Source of the DNA: Physella acuta
Lineage: Eukaryota; Mollusca; Gastropoda; Physidae
Direction: 5' to 3'
Length of the DNA: 64,000 nt
NCBI RefSeq assembly: GCF_028476545.1
Contig: NW_026733224.1
Span: forward strand, 50,707-114,706
Under the pieces are notes generated by a model. The model saw only the letters and a list, made by a program, of their open reading frames with translations. It ran no database searches and was not told the origin of the DNA. The position numbers were made by a program, and so were the translations under genes. Within the stretch, counting starts at the first letter, position 1. Each line of letters begins with the position of its first letter. Shown here piece after piece: positions 1 through 12,300 of the stretch.

Positions 1-558
1 ACTTGACGTCACGTCAGGCAGGGGACGTCATTTCAGGCAGGGGACGTCACTTCAGGCAGGGAACGTAACTTGACGTCACGTCAGGCAGGGGACGTCACTT
101 CACGTCACGCCAGACAGGGGACGTCATTTCAGGCAGGGGACGTCACTTGACGTCACGTCAGGCAGGGGACGTCACTTCACGTCACTTCAGGCAGGGGACG
201 TCACTTCAGGCAGGGGACGTCACTTCACGTCACGCCAGGCAGGGGACGTCACGCCAAGCAGGGGACGTCACTTCAGGCAGGGGACGTCACTTCACGTCAC
301 GCCAGGCAGGGGACGTCACGCCAGGCAGGGGACGTCACTTCAGGCAGGGGACGTCACTTCAGGCAGGGGACGTCACTTCACGTCACGTCAGGCAGGGGAC
401 GTCACTTCAGGCAGGGGACGTCACTTGACGTCACGTCAGGCAGGGGACGTCACTTCACGTCACTTCAGGCAGGGGACGTCACTTCAGGCAGGGGACGTCA
501 CTTCACGTCACGCCAGGCAGGGGACGTCACGTCAGGCAGGGGACGTCACTTCACGTCA
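1..558. repeat. Tandem array rich in GACGTCAC (unit about 19 bp)
   Basis: Units of the form AGGCAGGGGACGTCACTTC, mixed with shorter CACGTCA pieces, run from the window edge to about 558, so the array probably continues to the left. Several junctions create the perfect palindrome TGACGTCA. The array is stop-free in one frame, but I see nothing else that suggests coding. Confidence 0.95.
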
Positions 559-828
559 GACGTTACTTAAAAACTCCGGCAATAGCGCAGACAATTAATT
601 AGCTCATGTCTGCTCAAAGGTCACCATTGAATGTCTCCAACCAACCAACCAACCAACCATTCAAGCGTCTTTACTAGGACAGTGTGTGACTATCTAATGG
701 TGGCTGGCCAATATACTACGGTCAAACCTATTAGCCTCATTAACAAGAATGATCAAACCTTAACTTATGGAAGACTTAATGTTTCTTATATTAGTTTGTG
801 GATGGGTGGGTTCTTTTCGGGTAATTAG
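559..828. other. Spacer with no recognised feature
   Basis: This is a unique-looking AT-rich stretch with a short CCAAC run near 638-658. A 65-codon open frame here has no recognisable domain or splice context, so I do not call it a gene. Confidence 0.5.
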
Positions 829-1718
829 GGGGGTAGGGGACTGACCGTGTGGTAGGGGACTGGCCGTGTGGTAGGGGACTGGCCGTGTGGTAGGGGACTG
901 ACCGTGTGGTAGGGGACTGGCCGTGTGGTAGGGGACTGACCGTGTGGTAGGGGACTGGCCGTGTGGTAGGGGACTGGCCGTGTGGTAGGGGACTGGCCGT
1001 GTGGTAGGGGACTGACCGTGTGGTAGGGGACTGGCCGTGGGGTAGGGGACTGGCCGTGTGGTAGGGGACTGATCGTGTGGTAGGGGACTGACCGTGTGGT
1101 AGGGGACTGACCGTGTGGTAGGGGACTGGCCGTGTGGTAGGGGACTGATCGTGTGGTAGGGGACTGACCGTGTGGTAGGGGACTGGCCGTGTGGTAGGGG
1201 ACTGGCCGTGTGGTAGGGGACTGGCCGTGGGGTAGGGGACTGGCCGTGGGGTAGGGGACTGGCCGTGTGGTAGGGGACTGGCCGTGGGGTAGGGGACTGG
1301 CCGTGTGGTAGGGGAGTTGACAGTGTGGTAGGGGACTGGCCGTGTGGTAGGGGACTGGCCGTGGGGTAGGGGACTGGCCGTGTGGTAGGGGAGTTGACAG
1401 TGTGGTAGGGGACTGATCGTGTGGAAGGGGACTGGCCGTGTGGTAGGGGACTGGCCGTGGGGTAGGGGACTGGCCGTGGGGTAGGGGACTGGCCGTGTGG
1501 TAGGGGAGTTGACAGTGTGGTAGGGGACTGATCGTGTGGAAGGGGACTGGCCGTGTGGTAGGGGACTGGCCGTGTGGAAGGGGACTGGCCGTGTGGTAGG
1601 GGACTGGCCGTGGGGTAGGGGACTGGCCGTGGGGTAGGGGACTGGCCGTGTGGTAGGGGACTGGCCGTGTGGTAGGGGACTGGCCGTGGGGTAGGGGACT
1701 GGCCGTGGGGAAGGGGCT
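829..1718. repeat. 19-bp minisatellite, about 47 copies
   Basis: The unit is TGGTAGGGGACTGGCCGTG with minor variants (GACC, GATC, and an occasional GAGTTGACAG form). Because 19 is not a multiple of 3 and the unit lacks stops in some frames, a 329-codon open frame appears on the minus strand. This is a by-product of the repeat. Confidence 0.95.
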
Positions 1719-1924
1719 CATACCACTAGTCATCCCTCTCCGATAGGAATATGTTGAAAAATAACATCTGGAAATGAAATTTTCTTGTGGTTTTTTTGTC
1801 TTTAAATTTACCAAAACTGTTTAGCATTTTTTTACCTTAAATAAATTGTGACGTTTTGGGGGAAGTTTTTTTTTACATCCTCGTTAGACCTTGGCACTGA
1901 GATTTGACTGGGATACTTTTACAA

Positions 1925-2236
1925 CAGTGGCGTAGCGAGGTCGGGTGTCACCCGGTGCGGCACTTAATGGTGTCACCCCCCCCAGAGGCATAGAGACCCT
2001 TCCCAGGGACAAACTTTCAAATTTTCGATTTGCACCCCCCCCCCTCAAACTTTCGATTTGCACCCCCCCCCCTTGAGTTTTCGATTTGCACCCCCCCCCC
2101 TCAAACTTTCGATTTGCACCCCCCCCCCTCGAGTTTTTCTCTATATATTTTGTTATTTTTTGCCTTGGTGTCACCCCCCTAAATGGTGTCACCCGGTGCG
2201 GTCCGCACCCCCCGCCCCCCCCTCGCTACGCCCCTG
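1925..2236. mobile_element. hAT-type MITE with 8-bp target duplication
   Basis: The element begins CAGTGGCGTAGCGAGG and ends CCTCGCTACGCCCCTG, giving imperfect terminal inverted repeats. It is flanked by the 8-bp duplication TTTTACAA at 1917-1924 and 2237-2244. The interior holds alternating poly-C runs and the phrase AAACTTTCGATTTGCACC. An 8-bp duplication and CAG ends fit the hAT superfamily. No transposase is present. Relatives lie at 7922-15106, 49036-49396 and 62101-62301. Confidence 0.85.
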
Positions 2237-2244
2237 TTTTACAA

Positions 2245-2675
2245 TAATTAACTTCAGCTTTAGAATGGGAGGGGAGGGTGGCTAGTCGATTCGTTAACGG
2301 CCTTTTAACACTACCAGCACTATCAGATCATTAAAAAGCCGAAGGGGAAACACCAGGAAACAAAGGCTTTTAATTTCACGCTAGGTGCGTCCCAAAAACA
2401 ACGGACGCGATTTGAAATCATGGCCCGATCGAGTTGTGGCCCCCGACAAACTGCCCCGTCTTTAGCAAATTAAAAATAAGGATTTCAGGGAGAACGTCGA
2501 CAGGCTATCAACGAAACAAAGAGATTCTGGCTGTAAGGTGGCGGAGAGGCACTTTTTAGTTTCACATCAGTGCCAGACCCGGGGGGGGGGGGGGGAGGGG
2601 AAGGAGGGGTGTGATTAATTAAAGGCCAGTTAAGCTGATTGAAACGTCAACACAGTTCCTTTATCTCTAGGCCAT
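2245..2675. other. Spacer with no recognised gene
   Basis: Unique-looking sequence with a poly-G run near 2581-2595. I see no convincing coding frame, RNA gene or transposon ends. Confidence 0.5.
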
Positions 2676-2905
2676 CATGGCCTGTTTATGTTGTTTATGG
2701 CCAACTGGGCCTGTTTATGTTGTTTATGGCCAACTGGGCCTGTTTATGTTGTTTATGGCCAACTGGGCCTGTATATGTTGTTTATGGCCAACAGGGCTGT
2801 TTATGTTGTTTATAGCCAACTGGGCCTGTTTATGTTGTTTATGGCCAACAGGGCTGTTTATGTTGTTTATGGCCAACTGGGCCTGTTTATGTTGTTTATG
2901 TAAAA
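2676..2905. repeat. 29-bp minisatellite, about 8 copies
   Basis: The units read GGCCAACTGGGCCTGTTTAT plus TTGTTTAT-type linkers. Short open frames in all directions here are products of the repeat. Confidence 0.9.
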
Positions 2906-3014
2906 GAAACACAGGTAAAAACATATCAAACCTCCGACTTGCCACTAGTGAAAGATCACTTTTCACAATTTTCGGCTGGTATAAATGAGACAAAGACGTT
3001 TTTAAAATCGATTA

Positions 3015-6000
3015 TTTCAGGGCAGAAATTAGTTTGAGAATATTTGTGCGTGATTTGTTGTCTGACGCAGAAATTAGTTTGAGAATATTTGTGCGTGATT
3101 TGTTGTCTGAAGCAGAAATTAGTTTGAGAATATTTGTGCGTGATTTGTTGTCTGAAGCAGAAATTAGTTTGAGAATATTTGTGCGTGATTTGAGGTCTGA
3201 CGCAGAAATTAGTTTGAGAATATTTGTGCGTGATTTGTTGTCTGACGCAGAAATTAGTTTGAGAATATTTGTGCGTGATTTGTTGTCTGAAGCAGAAATT
3301 AGTTTGAGAATATTTGTGCGTGATTTGTTGTCTGACGCAGAAATTAGTTTGAGAATATTTGTGCGTGATTTGTTGTCTGAAGCAGAAATTAGTTTGAGAA
3401 TATTTGTGCGTGATTTGTTGTCTGAAGCAGAAATTAGTTTGAGAATATTTGTGCGTGATTTGAGGTCTGACGCAGAAATTAGTTTGAGAATATTTGTGCG
3501 TGATTTGTTGTCTGACGCAGAAATTAGTTTGAGAATATTTGTGCGTGATTTGTTGTCTGAAGCAGAAATTAGTTTGAGAATATTTGTGCGTGATTTGTTG
3601 TCTGACGCAGAAATTAGTTTGAGAATATTTGTGCGTGATTTGTTGTCTGACGCAGAAATTAGTTTGAGAATATTTGTGCGTGATTTGTTGTCTGAAGCAG
3701 AAATTAGTTTGAGAATATTTGTGCGTGATTTGTTGTCTGACGCAGAAATTAGTTTGAGAATATTTGTGCGTGATTTGTTGTCTGAAGCAGAAATTAGTTT
3801 GAGAATATTTGTGCGTGATTTGTTGTCTGACGCAGAAATTAGTTTGAGAATATTTGTGCGTGATTTGTTGTCTGAAGCAGAAATTAGTTTGAGAATATTT
3901 GTGCGTGATTTGTTGTCTGAAGCAGAAATTAGTTTGAGAATATTTGTGCGTGATTTGAGGTCTGACGCAGAAATTAGTTTGAGAATATTTGTGCGTGATT
4001 TGTTGTCTGACGCAGAAATTAGTTTGAGAATATTTGTGCGTGATTTGTTGTCTGACGCAGAAATTAGTTTGAGAATATTTGTGCGTGATTTGTTGTCTGA
4101 AGCAGAAATTAGTTTGAGAATATTTGTGCGTGATTTGTTGTCTGAAGCAGAAATTAGTTTGAGAATATTTGTGCGTGATTTGAGGTCTGACGCAGAAATT
4201 AGTTTGAGAATATTTGTGCGTGATTTGTTGTCTGACGCAGAAATTAGTTTGAGAATATTTGTGCGTGATTTGTTGTCTGAAGCAGAAATTAGTTTGAGAA
4301 TATTTGTGCGTGATTTGTTGTCTGACGCAGAAATTAGTTTGAGAATATTTGTGCGTGATTTGTTGTCTGACGCAGAAATTAGTTTGAGAATATTTGTGCG
4401 TGATTTGTTGTCTGACGCAGAAATTAGTTTGAGAATATTTGTGCGTGATTTGTTGTCTGAAGCAGAAATTAGTTTGAGAATATTTGTGCGTGATTTGTTG
4501 TCTGACGCAGAAATTAGTTTGAGAATATTTGTGCGTGATTTGTTGTCTGACGCAGAAATTAGTTTGAGAATATTTGTGCGTGATTTGTTGTCTGACGCAG
4601 AAATTAGTTTGAGAATATTTGTGCGTGATTTGTTGTCTGACGCAGAAATTAGTTTGAGAATATTTGTGCGTGATTTGTTGTCTGAAGCAGAAATTAGTTT
4701 GAGAATATTTGTGCATGATTTGTTGTCTGACGCAGAAATTAGTTTGAGAATATTTGTGCGTGATTTGTTGTCTGACGCAGAAATTAGTTTGAGAATATTT
4801 GTGCGTGATTTGTTGTCTGAAGCAGAAATTAGTTTGAGAATATTTGTGCGTGATTTGTTGTCTGACGCAGAAATTAGTTTGAGAATATTTGTGCGTGATT
4901 TGTTGTCTGACGCAGAAATTAGTTTGAGAATATTTGTGCGTGATTTGTTGTCTGAAGCAGAAATTAGTTTGAGAATATTTGTGCGTGATTTGTTGTCTGA
5001 CGCAAAAATTAGTTTGAGAATATTTGTGCGTGATTTGTTGTCTGAAGCAGAAATTAGTTTGAGAATATTTGTGCGTGATTTGTTGTCTGACGCAGAAATT
5101 AGTTTGAGAATATTTGTGCGTGATTTGTTGTCTGAAGCAGAAATTAGTTTGAGAATATTTGTGCGTGATTTGTTGTCTGAAGCAGAAATTAGTTTGAGAA
5201 TATTTGTGCGTGATTTGTTGTCTGACGCAGAAATTAGTTTGAGAATATTTGTGCGTGATTTGTTGTCTGAAGCAGAAATTAGTTTGAGAATATTTGTGCG
5301 TGATTTGTTGTCTGACGCAGAAATTAGTTTGAGAATATTTGTGCGTGATTTGTTGTCTGACGCAGAAATTAGTTTGAGAATATTTGTGCGTGATTTGTTG
5401 TCTGACGCAGAAATTAGTTTGAGAATATTTGTGCGTGATTTGTTGTCTGACGCAGAAATTAGTTTGAGAATATTTGTGCGTGATTTGTTGTCTGACGCAG
5501 AAATTAGTTTGAGAATATTTGTGCGTGATTTGTTGTCTGACGCAGAAATTAGTTTGAGAATATTTGTGCGTGATTTGTTGTCTGAAGCAGAAATTAGTTT
5601 GAGAATATTTGTGCGTGATTTGTTGTCTGACGCAGAAATTAGTTTGAGAATATTTGTGCGTGATTTGTTGTCTGACGCAGAAATTAGTTTGAGAATATTT
5701 GTGCGTGATTTGTTGTCTGACGCAGAAATTAGTTTGAGAATATTTGTGGGTGATTTGTTGTCTGATGCAGAAATTAGTTTGAGAATATTTGTGCGTGATT
5801 TGTTGTCTGAAGCAGAAATTAGTTTGAGAATATTTGTGCGTGATTTGTTGTCTGACGCAGAAATTAGTTTGAGAATATTTGTGCGTGATTTGTTGTCTGA
5901 CGCAGAAATTAGTTTGAGAATATTTGTGCGTGATTTGTTGTCTGAAGCAGAAATTAGTTTGAGAATATTTGTGCGTGATTTGTTGTCTGACGCAGAAATT

Positions 6001-7345
6001 AGTTTGAGAATATTTGTGCGTGATTTGTTGTCTGACGCAGAAATTAGTTTGAGAATATTTGTGCGTGATTTGTTGTCTGAAGCAGAAATTAGTTTGAGAA
6101 TATTTGTGCGTGATTTGTTGTCTGACGCAGAAATTAGTTTGAGAATATTTGTGCGTGATTTGTTGTCTGAAGCAGAAATTAGTTTGAGAATATTTGTGCG
6201 TGATTTGTTGTCTGACGCAGAAATTAGTTTGAGAATATTTGTGCGTGATTTGTTGTCTGAAGCAGAAATTAGTTTGAGAATATTTGTGCGTGATTTGTTG
6301 TCTGAAGCAGAAATTAGTTTGAGAATATTTGTGCGTGATTTGAGGTCTGACGCAGAAATTAGTTTGAGAATATTTGAGCGTGATTTGTTGTCTGACGCAG
6401 AAATTAGTTTGAGAATATTTGTGCGTGATTTGTTGTCTGAAGCAGAAATTAGTTTGAGAATATTTGTGCGTGATTTGTTGTCTGACGCAGAAATTAGTTT
6501 GAGAATATTTGTGCGTGATTTGTTGTCTGACGCAGAAATTAGTTTGAGAATATTTGTGCGTGATTTGTTGTCTGACGCAGAAATTAGTTTGAGAATATTT
6601 GTGCGTGATTTGTTGTCTGACGCAGAAATTAGTTTGAGAATATTTGTGCGTGATTTGTTGTCTGACGCAGAAATTAGTTTGAGAATATTTGTGCGTGATT
6701 TGTTGTCTGACGCAGAAATTAGTTTGAGAATATTTGTGCGTGATTTGTTGTCTGACGCAGAAATTAGTTTGAGAATATTTGTGCGTGATTTGTTGTCTGA
6801 CGCAGAAATTAGTTTGAGAATATTTGTGCGTGATTTGTTGTCTGAAGCAGAAATTAGTTTGAGAATATTTGTGCGTGATTTGTTGTCTGACGCAGAAATT
6901 AGTTTGAGAATATTTGTGCGTGATTTGTTGTCTGAAGCAGAAATTAGTTTGAGAATATTTGTGCGTGATTTGTTGTCTGACGCAGAAATTAGTTTGAGAA
7001 TATTTGTGCGTGATTTGTTGTCTGACGCAGAAATTAGTTTGAGAATATTTGTGCGTGATTTGTTGTCTGAAGCAGAAATTAGTTTGAGAATATTTGTGCG
7101 TGATTTGTTGTCTGACGCAGAAATTAGTTTGAGAATATTTGTGCGTGATTTGTTGTCTGAAGCAGAAATTAGTTTGAGAATATTTGTGCGTGATTTGTTG
7201 TCTGAAGCAGAAATTAGTTTGAGAATATTTGTGCGTGATTTGTTGTCTGACGCAGAAATTAGTTTGAGAATATTTGTGCGTGATTTGTTGTCTGACGCAG
7301 AAATTAGTTTGAGAATATTTGTGCGTGATTTGTTGTCTGACGAGA
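3015..7345. repeat. 45-bp satellite, about 96 copies, open on both strands
   Basis: The unit is 45 bp (for example AGAAATTAGTTTGAGAATAT followed by TTGTGCGTGATTTGTTGTCTG and ACGC), repeated almost without change for 4.3 kb. Nearly all variation sits at two places: GAC versus GAA, and TTG versus AGG. The unit is a multiple of 3 and lacks stops, so it gives a 1444-codon frame on the plus strand (AEISLRIFVRDLLSD units) and a 1485-codon frame on the minus strand. The recurrent variants all change the encoded residue in the plus frame, and there is no synonymous excess. That argues against selection on a protein, so I call it satellite DNA. Confidence 0.9.
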
Positions 7346-7426
7346 AGTCTGGATATACTTTGCAATGAAATATGTTTAGTTACTATGTTAGACAATGGTT
7401 TAAATAGTTTCAAATTGAGTGAGACA

Positions 7427-7428
<2 letters not shown>

Positions 7429-7509
<81 letters not shown>
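7429..7509. repeat. (TA)n microsatellite
   Basis: An uninterrupted run of about 40 TA dinucleotides lies just beyond the 45-bp satellite. Confidence 0.97.
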
Positions 7510-7512
<3 letters not shown>

Positions 7513-7921
7513 CTTTGGTCACTCATGAGATCTTTTACATTTCTAGCGACAAACACTTTGATTAAAGAAAGGAAATTAGTTGTTTTTTTTTTTCGGTCAG
7601 TGTACTGTTTCTTCCAGACTTTTTTCTCCGAGGGGGGAGGGGGCGGACACTGGTAAAAATATCTGTCTTCTATTTAAATTCCATTAAATTCCACCCCCCA
7701 CACCCCGAAGAGATGCCTGGAAGAAACTCTGCTTCTAGGAGAGACAACTCCAAAATTAAACAACTGCTGCCTTGTAGTTTGTTCTTGGTTGGACAAAGGC
7801 TCTGGAAGCAAATCCAAAAAGAAAAGCAGGCTGAAATTGGAGTCAATGGCCTAAATGGCGCATAACCAGCTGACACACGTATACTAAATTGTGTTGGAGG
7901 CGTGGTCGAGTCGGCAAAGCT
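7510..7921. other. Spacer left of the split MITE
   Basis: Unique-looking sequence. The phrase CGAAGAGATGCCTGGAAGAA near 7706 recurs in similar form near 46390, so part of it is probably an old dispersed repeat. No gene is recognised. Confidence 0.4.
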
Positions 7922-7995
7922 CAGTGGCGTAGCGAGGTCGGGTGTCACCCGGTGCGGCACTTAAAGATGTCACCCCCCAGAGGTGTAGTGACCCT

Positions 7996-8778
7996 TGTAA
8001 CGTTAACCTTTCTATCAGCCAAATAGAAGGAGAACGTCCCCGGATTCTTTTTTCGGGGTCATATGCAAATGCCTTACGGCCTAAGTGGATGAACACTTAA
8101 CACAACGACACACTAGGGCTCGAATCAATGTCTAGGGGAGCTAGTGATACTATTGTAATTAATACTCATCCAATCTACATACGACCTTTTAATCAGCGAA
8201 CTCAGTTGAGGCAGAACACGAAGATGAACTAGATAAAATATTTAATGTATAAAATATCAAAAACCCAACTTACAAAATGCAGGAAATAACACTATCACAG
8301 ATTTCTACACTGTCTAAAAAACAGCCACTGGCCACACAACACTGCTGTAGTTTCTAGAATTACTTCGCGACAAGTAATATTAAACTAGAAGACTAAATCA
8401 ACTGAAGAAAGCAAGGCACACACAGGTCTTAAGTACTCTCACGTTCAAATGGTCAGAGTCTATAGCCGGACAATATGGACGGCTGCCTGAACAAGGTAAA
8501 ACGGCCTCGTAGACTGCCAGGTCAAGAAAAACTGCCTCGTGTTGCGAGTGTGCAGTGCAATTAAAGACTTCTGTGACAGGGGAGGTTATCCTCAACTCAT
8601 GTCGCCATTGGTTGGGATAATCATCTGATCAGAATCATTCAATCAGATTTTAATGGAAAATTTCTATGTCTCAAACACCTTAATAAGTCAGTGGAAAAAC
8701 CCCAGGTGTTACACCATCATTCCATATAAGGAATTATACAATGTCAAAATAAAAATGACTCGACCTAAGTAGGTCACA
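7996..8778 (-). repeat. 3' LTR of the gypsy element
   Basis: A 783-bp copy beginning TGTAACGTTAACC and ending GTAGGTCACA, the same length as the LTR at 14133-14915 and apparently the same sequence throughout. In element orientation this is the downstream LTR. Confidence 0.95.
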
Positions 8779-9311
8779 TCCCCTCCCTTTTTGGAAGTGA
8801 CAGATAGGTTCCACAAAAACATACATAAGGAACCAATCTGGCAATGAAATAACAGAAATGTTTTACAAATGTAGGCAATCAAAATCATAATACCATATGA
8901 AAATATCCCTGAACATAAAAGGGAAGTAACTCCAACTTTTACAATTGGTGAAAGGGGAGTAACCCTTCAAAAAGTAATTATACATCAAAATCCCTCAAAA
9001 AAGGGAATTACAATTTTTCCATGAGAATATTAAAAGTGGTAAACCCGCCAGGGTAAGACCTTTATTTCAATGACTAGCTACAATATCAATTGAGTCATAT
9101 GAGACATATTATTATAAAAGATTACATATACTCAAAACCCACCTTTAATTAAGGTTCACCTGAAAATAAACAAAATATTCAACAGGATTGGAATTTTGAA
9201 AAAATCTAACTCACACCACTCATTTTCATATGAGTGACACTCAAACAAAACCTGTTTATGGTCCTAATGAACCACAAAGCATGTCACATGATCAATGTGA
9301 ACAACAAGATT

Positions 9312-12300
9312 TTACATCCTTGACAAACAATCAGCCACAACATTATCACTACCCTTAATGTGTGAAATTTCCAGATTAAAATTTTGGAAATATAAGCACC
9401 ATCTCAATATTCTTTGATTGGTCTGTCCTAACTTAGAGGTAAATTTCAGGGGATCATGGTCAGAAAACACTCTGACTGGATTGGTTGAAGAAGAGACATA
9501 GACTTCAAAATGTTGTAATGACAAAACCAAAGCTAAAGCTTCTTTTTCAATAGTAGAATAATTCTTTTGGTTTTCATTTAACTTCCTGGAAAAAAAGGCA
9601 ATGGGATGGTCAATTCCCATGTTGTCTTCTTGAAATAGGACTGAGCCAATGGCTAAGTTGCTAGCATCAATGGCAAGTTTAAAGGGCTTGCTAAAATTTG
9701 GTGCAGCCATAACAGGAGCATTAGATAGAAATGACTTAATGGTTAAAAAAGCTTCTTGACATTTATCTGACCATTCAAACTCAACACCCTTTTTCAATAA
9801 TGCAGTAAGAGGTTCAGCAATAGCTGAAAAGTTTTGACAGAACCGTCTATAGTAACCAGCCATCCCAAGGAACTTTTTGATCTCTTTACAATTTTTGGGA
9901 GGTGGCAACTTTACAATAGCATCTACTTTAGCTTCAATGGGCCGAACTTGGTTCGTTCCCACTTGATAACCCAAATAGGTAATTGAAGCTTTACAGAAAT
10001 CACTTTTATGTAAGTTTACAGTAAAATTAACTTCAGACAATTTTCTAAAAAGGTTAGTCAATTGAACAATATGTTCTTCAAAAGTATTAGAAAATACAAC
10101 TATATCATCTATGTAGGCCTCACATTGGTCTATGTCAGCAATGACAGAGTTAATGACCCTCTGGAAAGTTTGACCAGCATTTCGCATACCAAAGGGCATA
10201 CGTTTGTATCTATAAAAACCATTAGGGGTTACAAAAGCAGATATTTCTTTTGCACGGTCAGATAAGGGGATTTGCCAGTATCCTGAAAGTAAATCAATTT
10301 TGGAAATTATCTTAGCTTGACCAACTTTATCAATAACGTCCTCTATCCGAGGTAGGGGATAGGAATCAGCTTTGGTGAGCGCATTCACCTTCCTAAAGTC
10401 GGTCACAAACCTGAAAGATCCACCGTCTTTCGGGACTAGGAGACATGGGGAACTCCAGTTGCTGAAACTGGGCTCAATGATATCATTCTTGAGCATATAA
10501 TCAATTTCATCTTTTATCAAAGCAGCTTTTTCCGGGTTAACTCTATAGGGGTGTTGTTTAATGGGTTTTGCGTCACCAACGTCTACATCATGAGGTGGAG
10601 CCTTCGCTTCTTTGGGGACATCCCCAAAAATAGAGGGAAATGTTTCAAATAACTGAGACAATCTATGGCTTTCCTCTGTGGACAAATGCATAAGGTGGAC
10701 ATTCAAATTATCTAAAAAGGAAGAATTTACCAATTTTGGGGGTTTCAATTTATCATGTATCACATCATCAGAAACATTTGAACATACAGGTAAAGTAATT
10801 TTAGCTGTGGATTGAAAATTGTTACAATTATCATAATATTTTTTTAGTGAGTTGACATGATACACTGTCTGTTTCTTTCTTCTGTCGGGCGTATTGACAA
10901 CATAGTTCAAATCACTTAATTTTGAATGCACTGTAAAGGGTCCACAATATCTCAAGGATAACGCATTGTTCAGATTAGGCACTAGCACAAGAACTTTGTC
11001 GCCTGGATTGAATGTTCGTATACAAGAACTCTTATCATACTGTTCTTTCATTCTAACTTGGGCCTTTCTTAAGTTCTTGTGAGCCATTTCGCACACGGCT
11101 TTCAGTCGAACGTGAAAATCGTCGAAGTTTTCCACTGGATGATCACTGGTACCTGTCCAACGTTCGTGTATCAGCTTCAGGGGGCCACGGACAGAATGTC
11201 CAAACACAAGTTGAAAAGGCGAGTAGCCTAAAGAGTCCTGGACACAGTCCCTCGCGGCGAAAATAATCCAAGGAACAGACTCATCCCATTGGGTGTTACT
11301 ATTAGCGAATGTCCTTAGCATGGTTTTGAGGGTTTGGTGGAACCTCTCAAGTACGCCTTGAGACTGAGGGTGGTAGGCTGAGCTGGTGATGTGGGTAACG
11401 CCTAGCTTGGCTAGCGCTTCCTGAAAATGGTGACTGGTGAAGTTGCTGCCTTGATCTGTTTGCACGATTCTAGGTAATCCAAAGGTAGTGAAGAACCGGG
11501 TCATGGCTCTGACTACAGTCTTTGCCTTAATGTTCCGTAAGGGAATCGCCTCGGGAAAACGGGTACTTGAACACATAAAGGTAAGTAGGTACTCGTTGCC
11601 CGCCTTGGTTTTAGGCAAGGGACCTACACAGTCCATGACGATTTTAGAAAAAGGTTCTTCTAACACAGGAATCGGACTCAAAGGGGCCTTAGGAATTGTC
11701 TGGTTTGGCTTTCCGGCCAACTGACAGTTCGTGCAACTTCTACAGTAACGCGACACATCTTTTCTCATTTTGGGCCAAAAGAACAGTTCTTTGATCTTCG
11801 CCGTCGTTTTAGTGACACCTGGGTGCGCTGACATTGGATGGTCATGTGCCAGCTTAAGTATTTCATGCCGATAAGGTGGAGGGATCCACAGCTGGTTTTT
11901 ACCCAACCATGGTTCGGCTGGTGAGGCATTCACCGGTATAGCGCGACGAAAGAAGAGGCCGTTCTCGGAGAAATATTCTCCATCGTCAGATGATAGAGAT
12001 TTTTCGACCGTTGCTTGGAGTTCCGCGTCGGCTTGTTGAGCTTTAATGATGTCTTCCTGAGATATTCTCAGGGGTAAGCCCAGGCTTGTGTTTTCTGGAA
12101 GCATAGACTCCAGTTTGGGAGTCGAATTTCTTGACGATGATGGCGGATGTGGTTCAGACGTTGTGTCAGCCAATTGTTTGGTCTGGCTTCTTGTCACCGC
12201 ACATGCAGGATACAGTTCATAATCATTATCTGGAACTGTTGACAAAGGGTCTGAAACCGTACAGGGGTATACTTTGCTTCCCGCAAGGTCATTCCCTAGA

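Noticed and set aside
825-1814. 329-codon proline-rich frame on the minus strand
   Set aside because: It is a product of the 19-bp minisatellite, with no start context or domain.
2956-7413. A 1485-codon minus-strand frame and a 1444-codon plus-strand frame
   Set aside because: Both come from the same 45-bp satellite, which has no stops. The recurrent variants change residues freely and there is no domain or splice context.
8398-8595. 65-codon frame also found at 14535-14732
   Set aside because: Both lie in the LTRs of the gypsy element and have no independent support as a gene.
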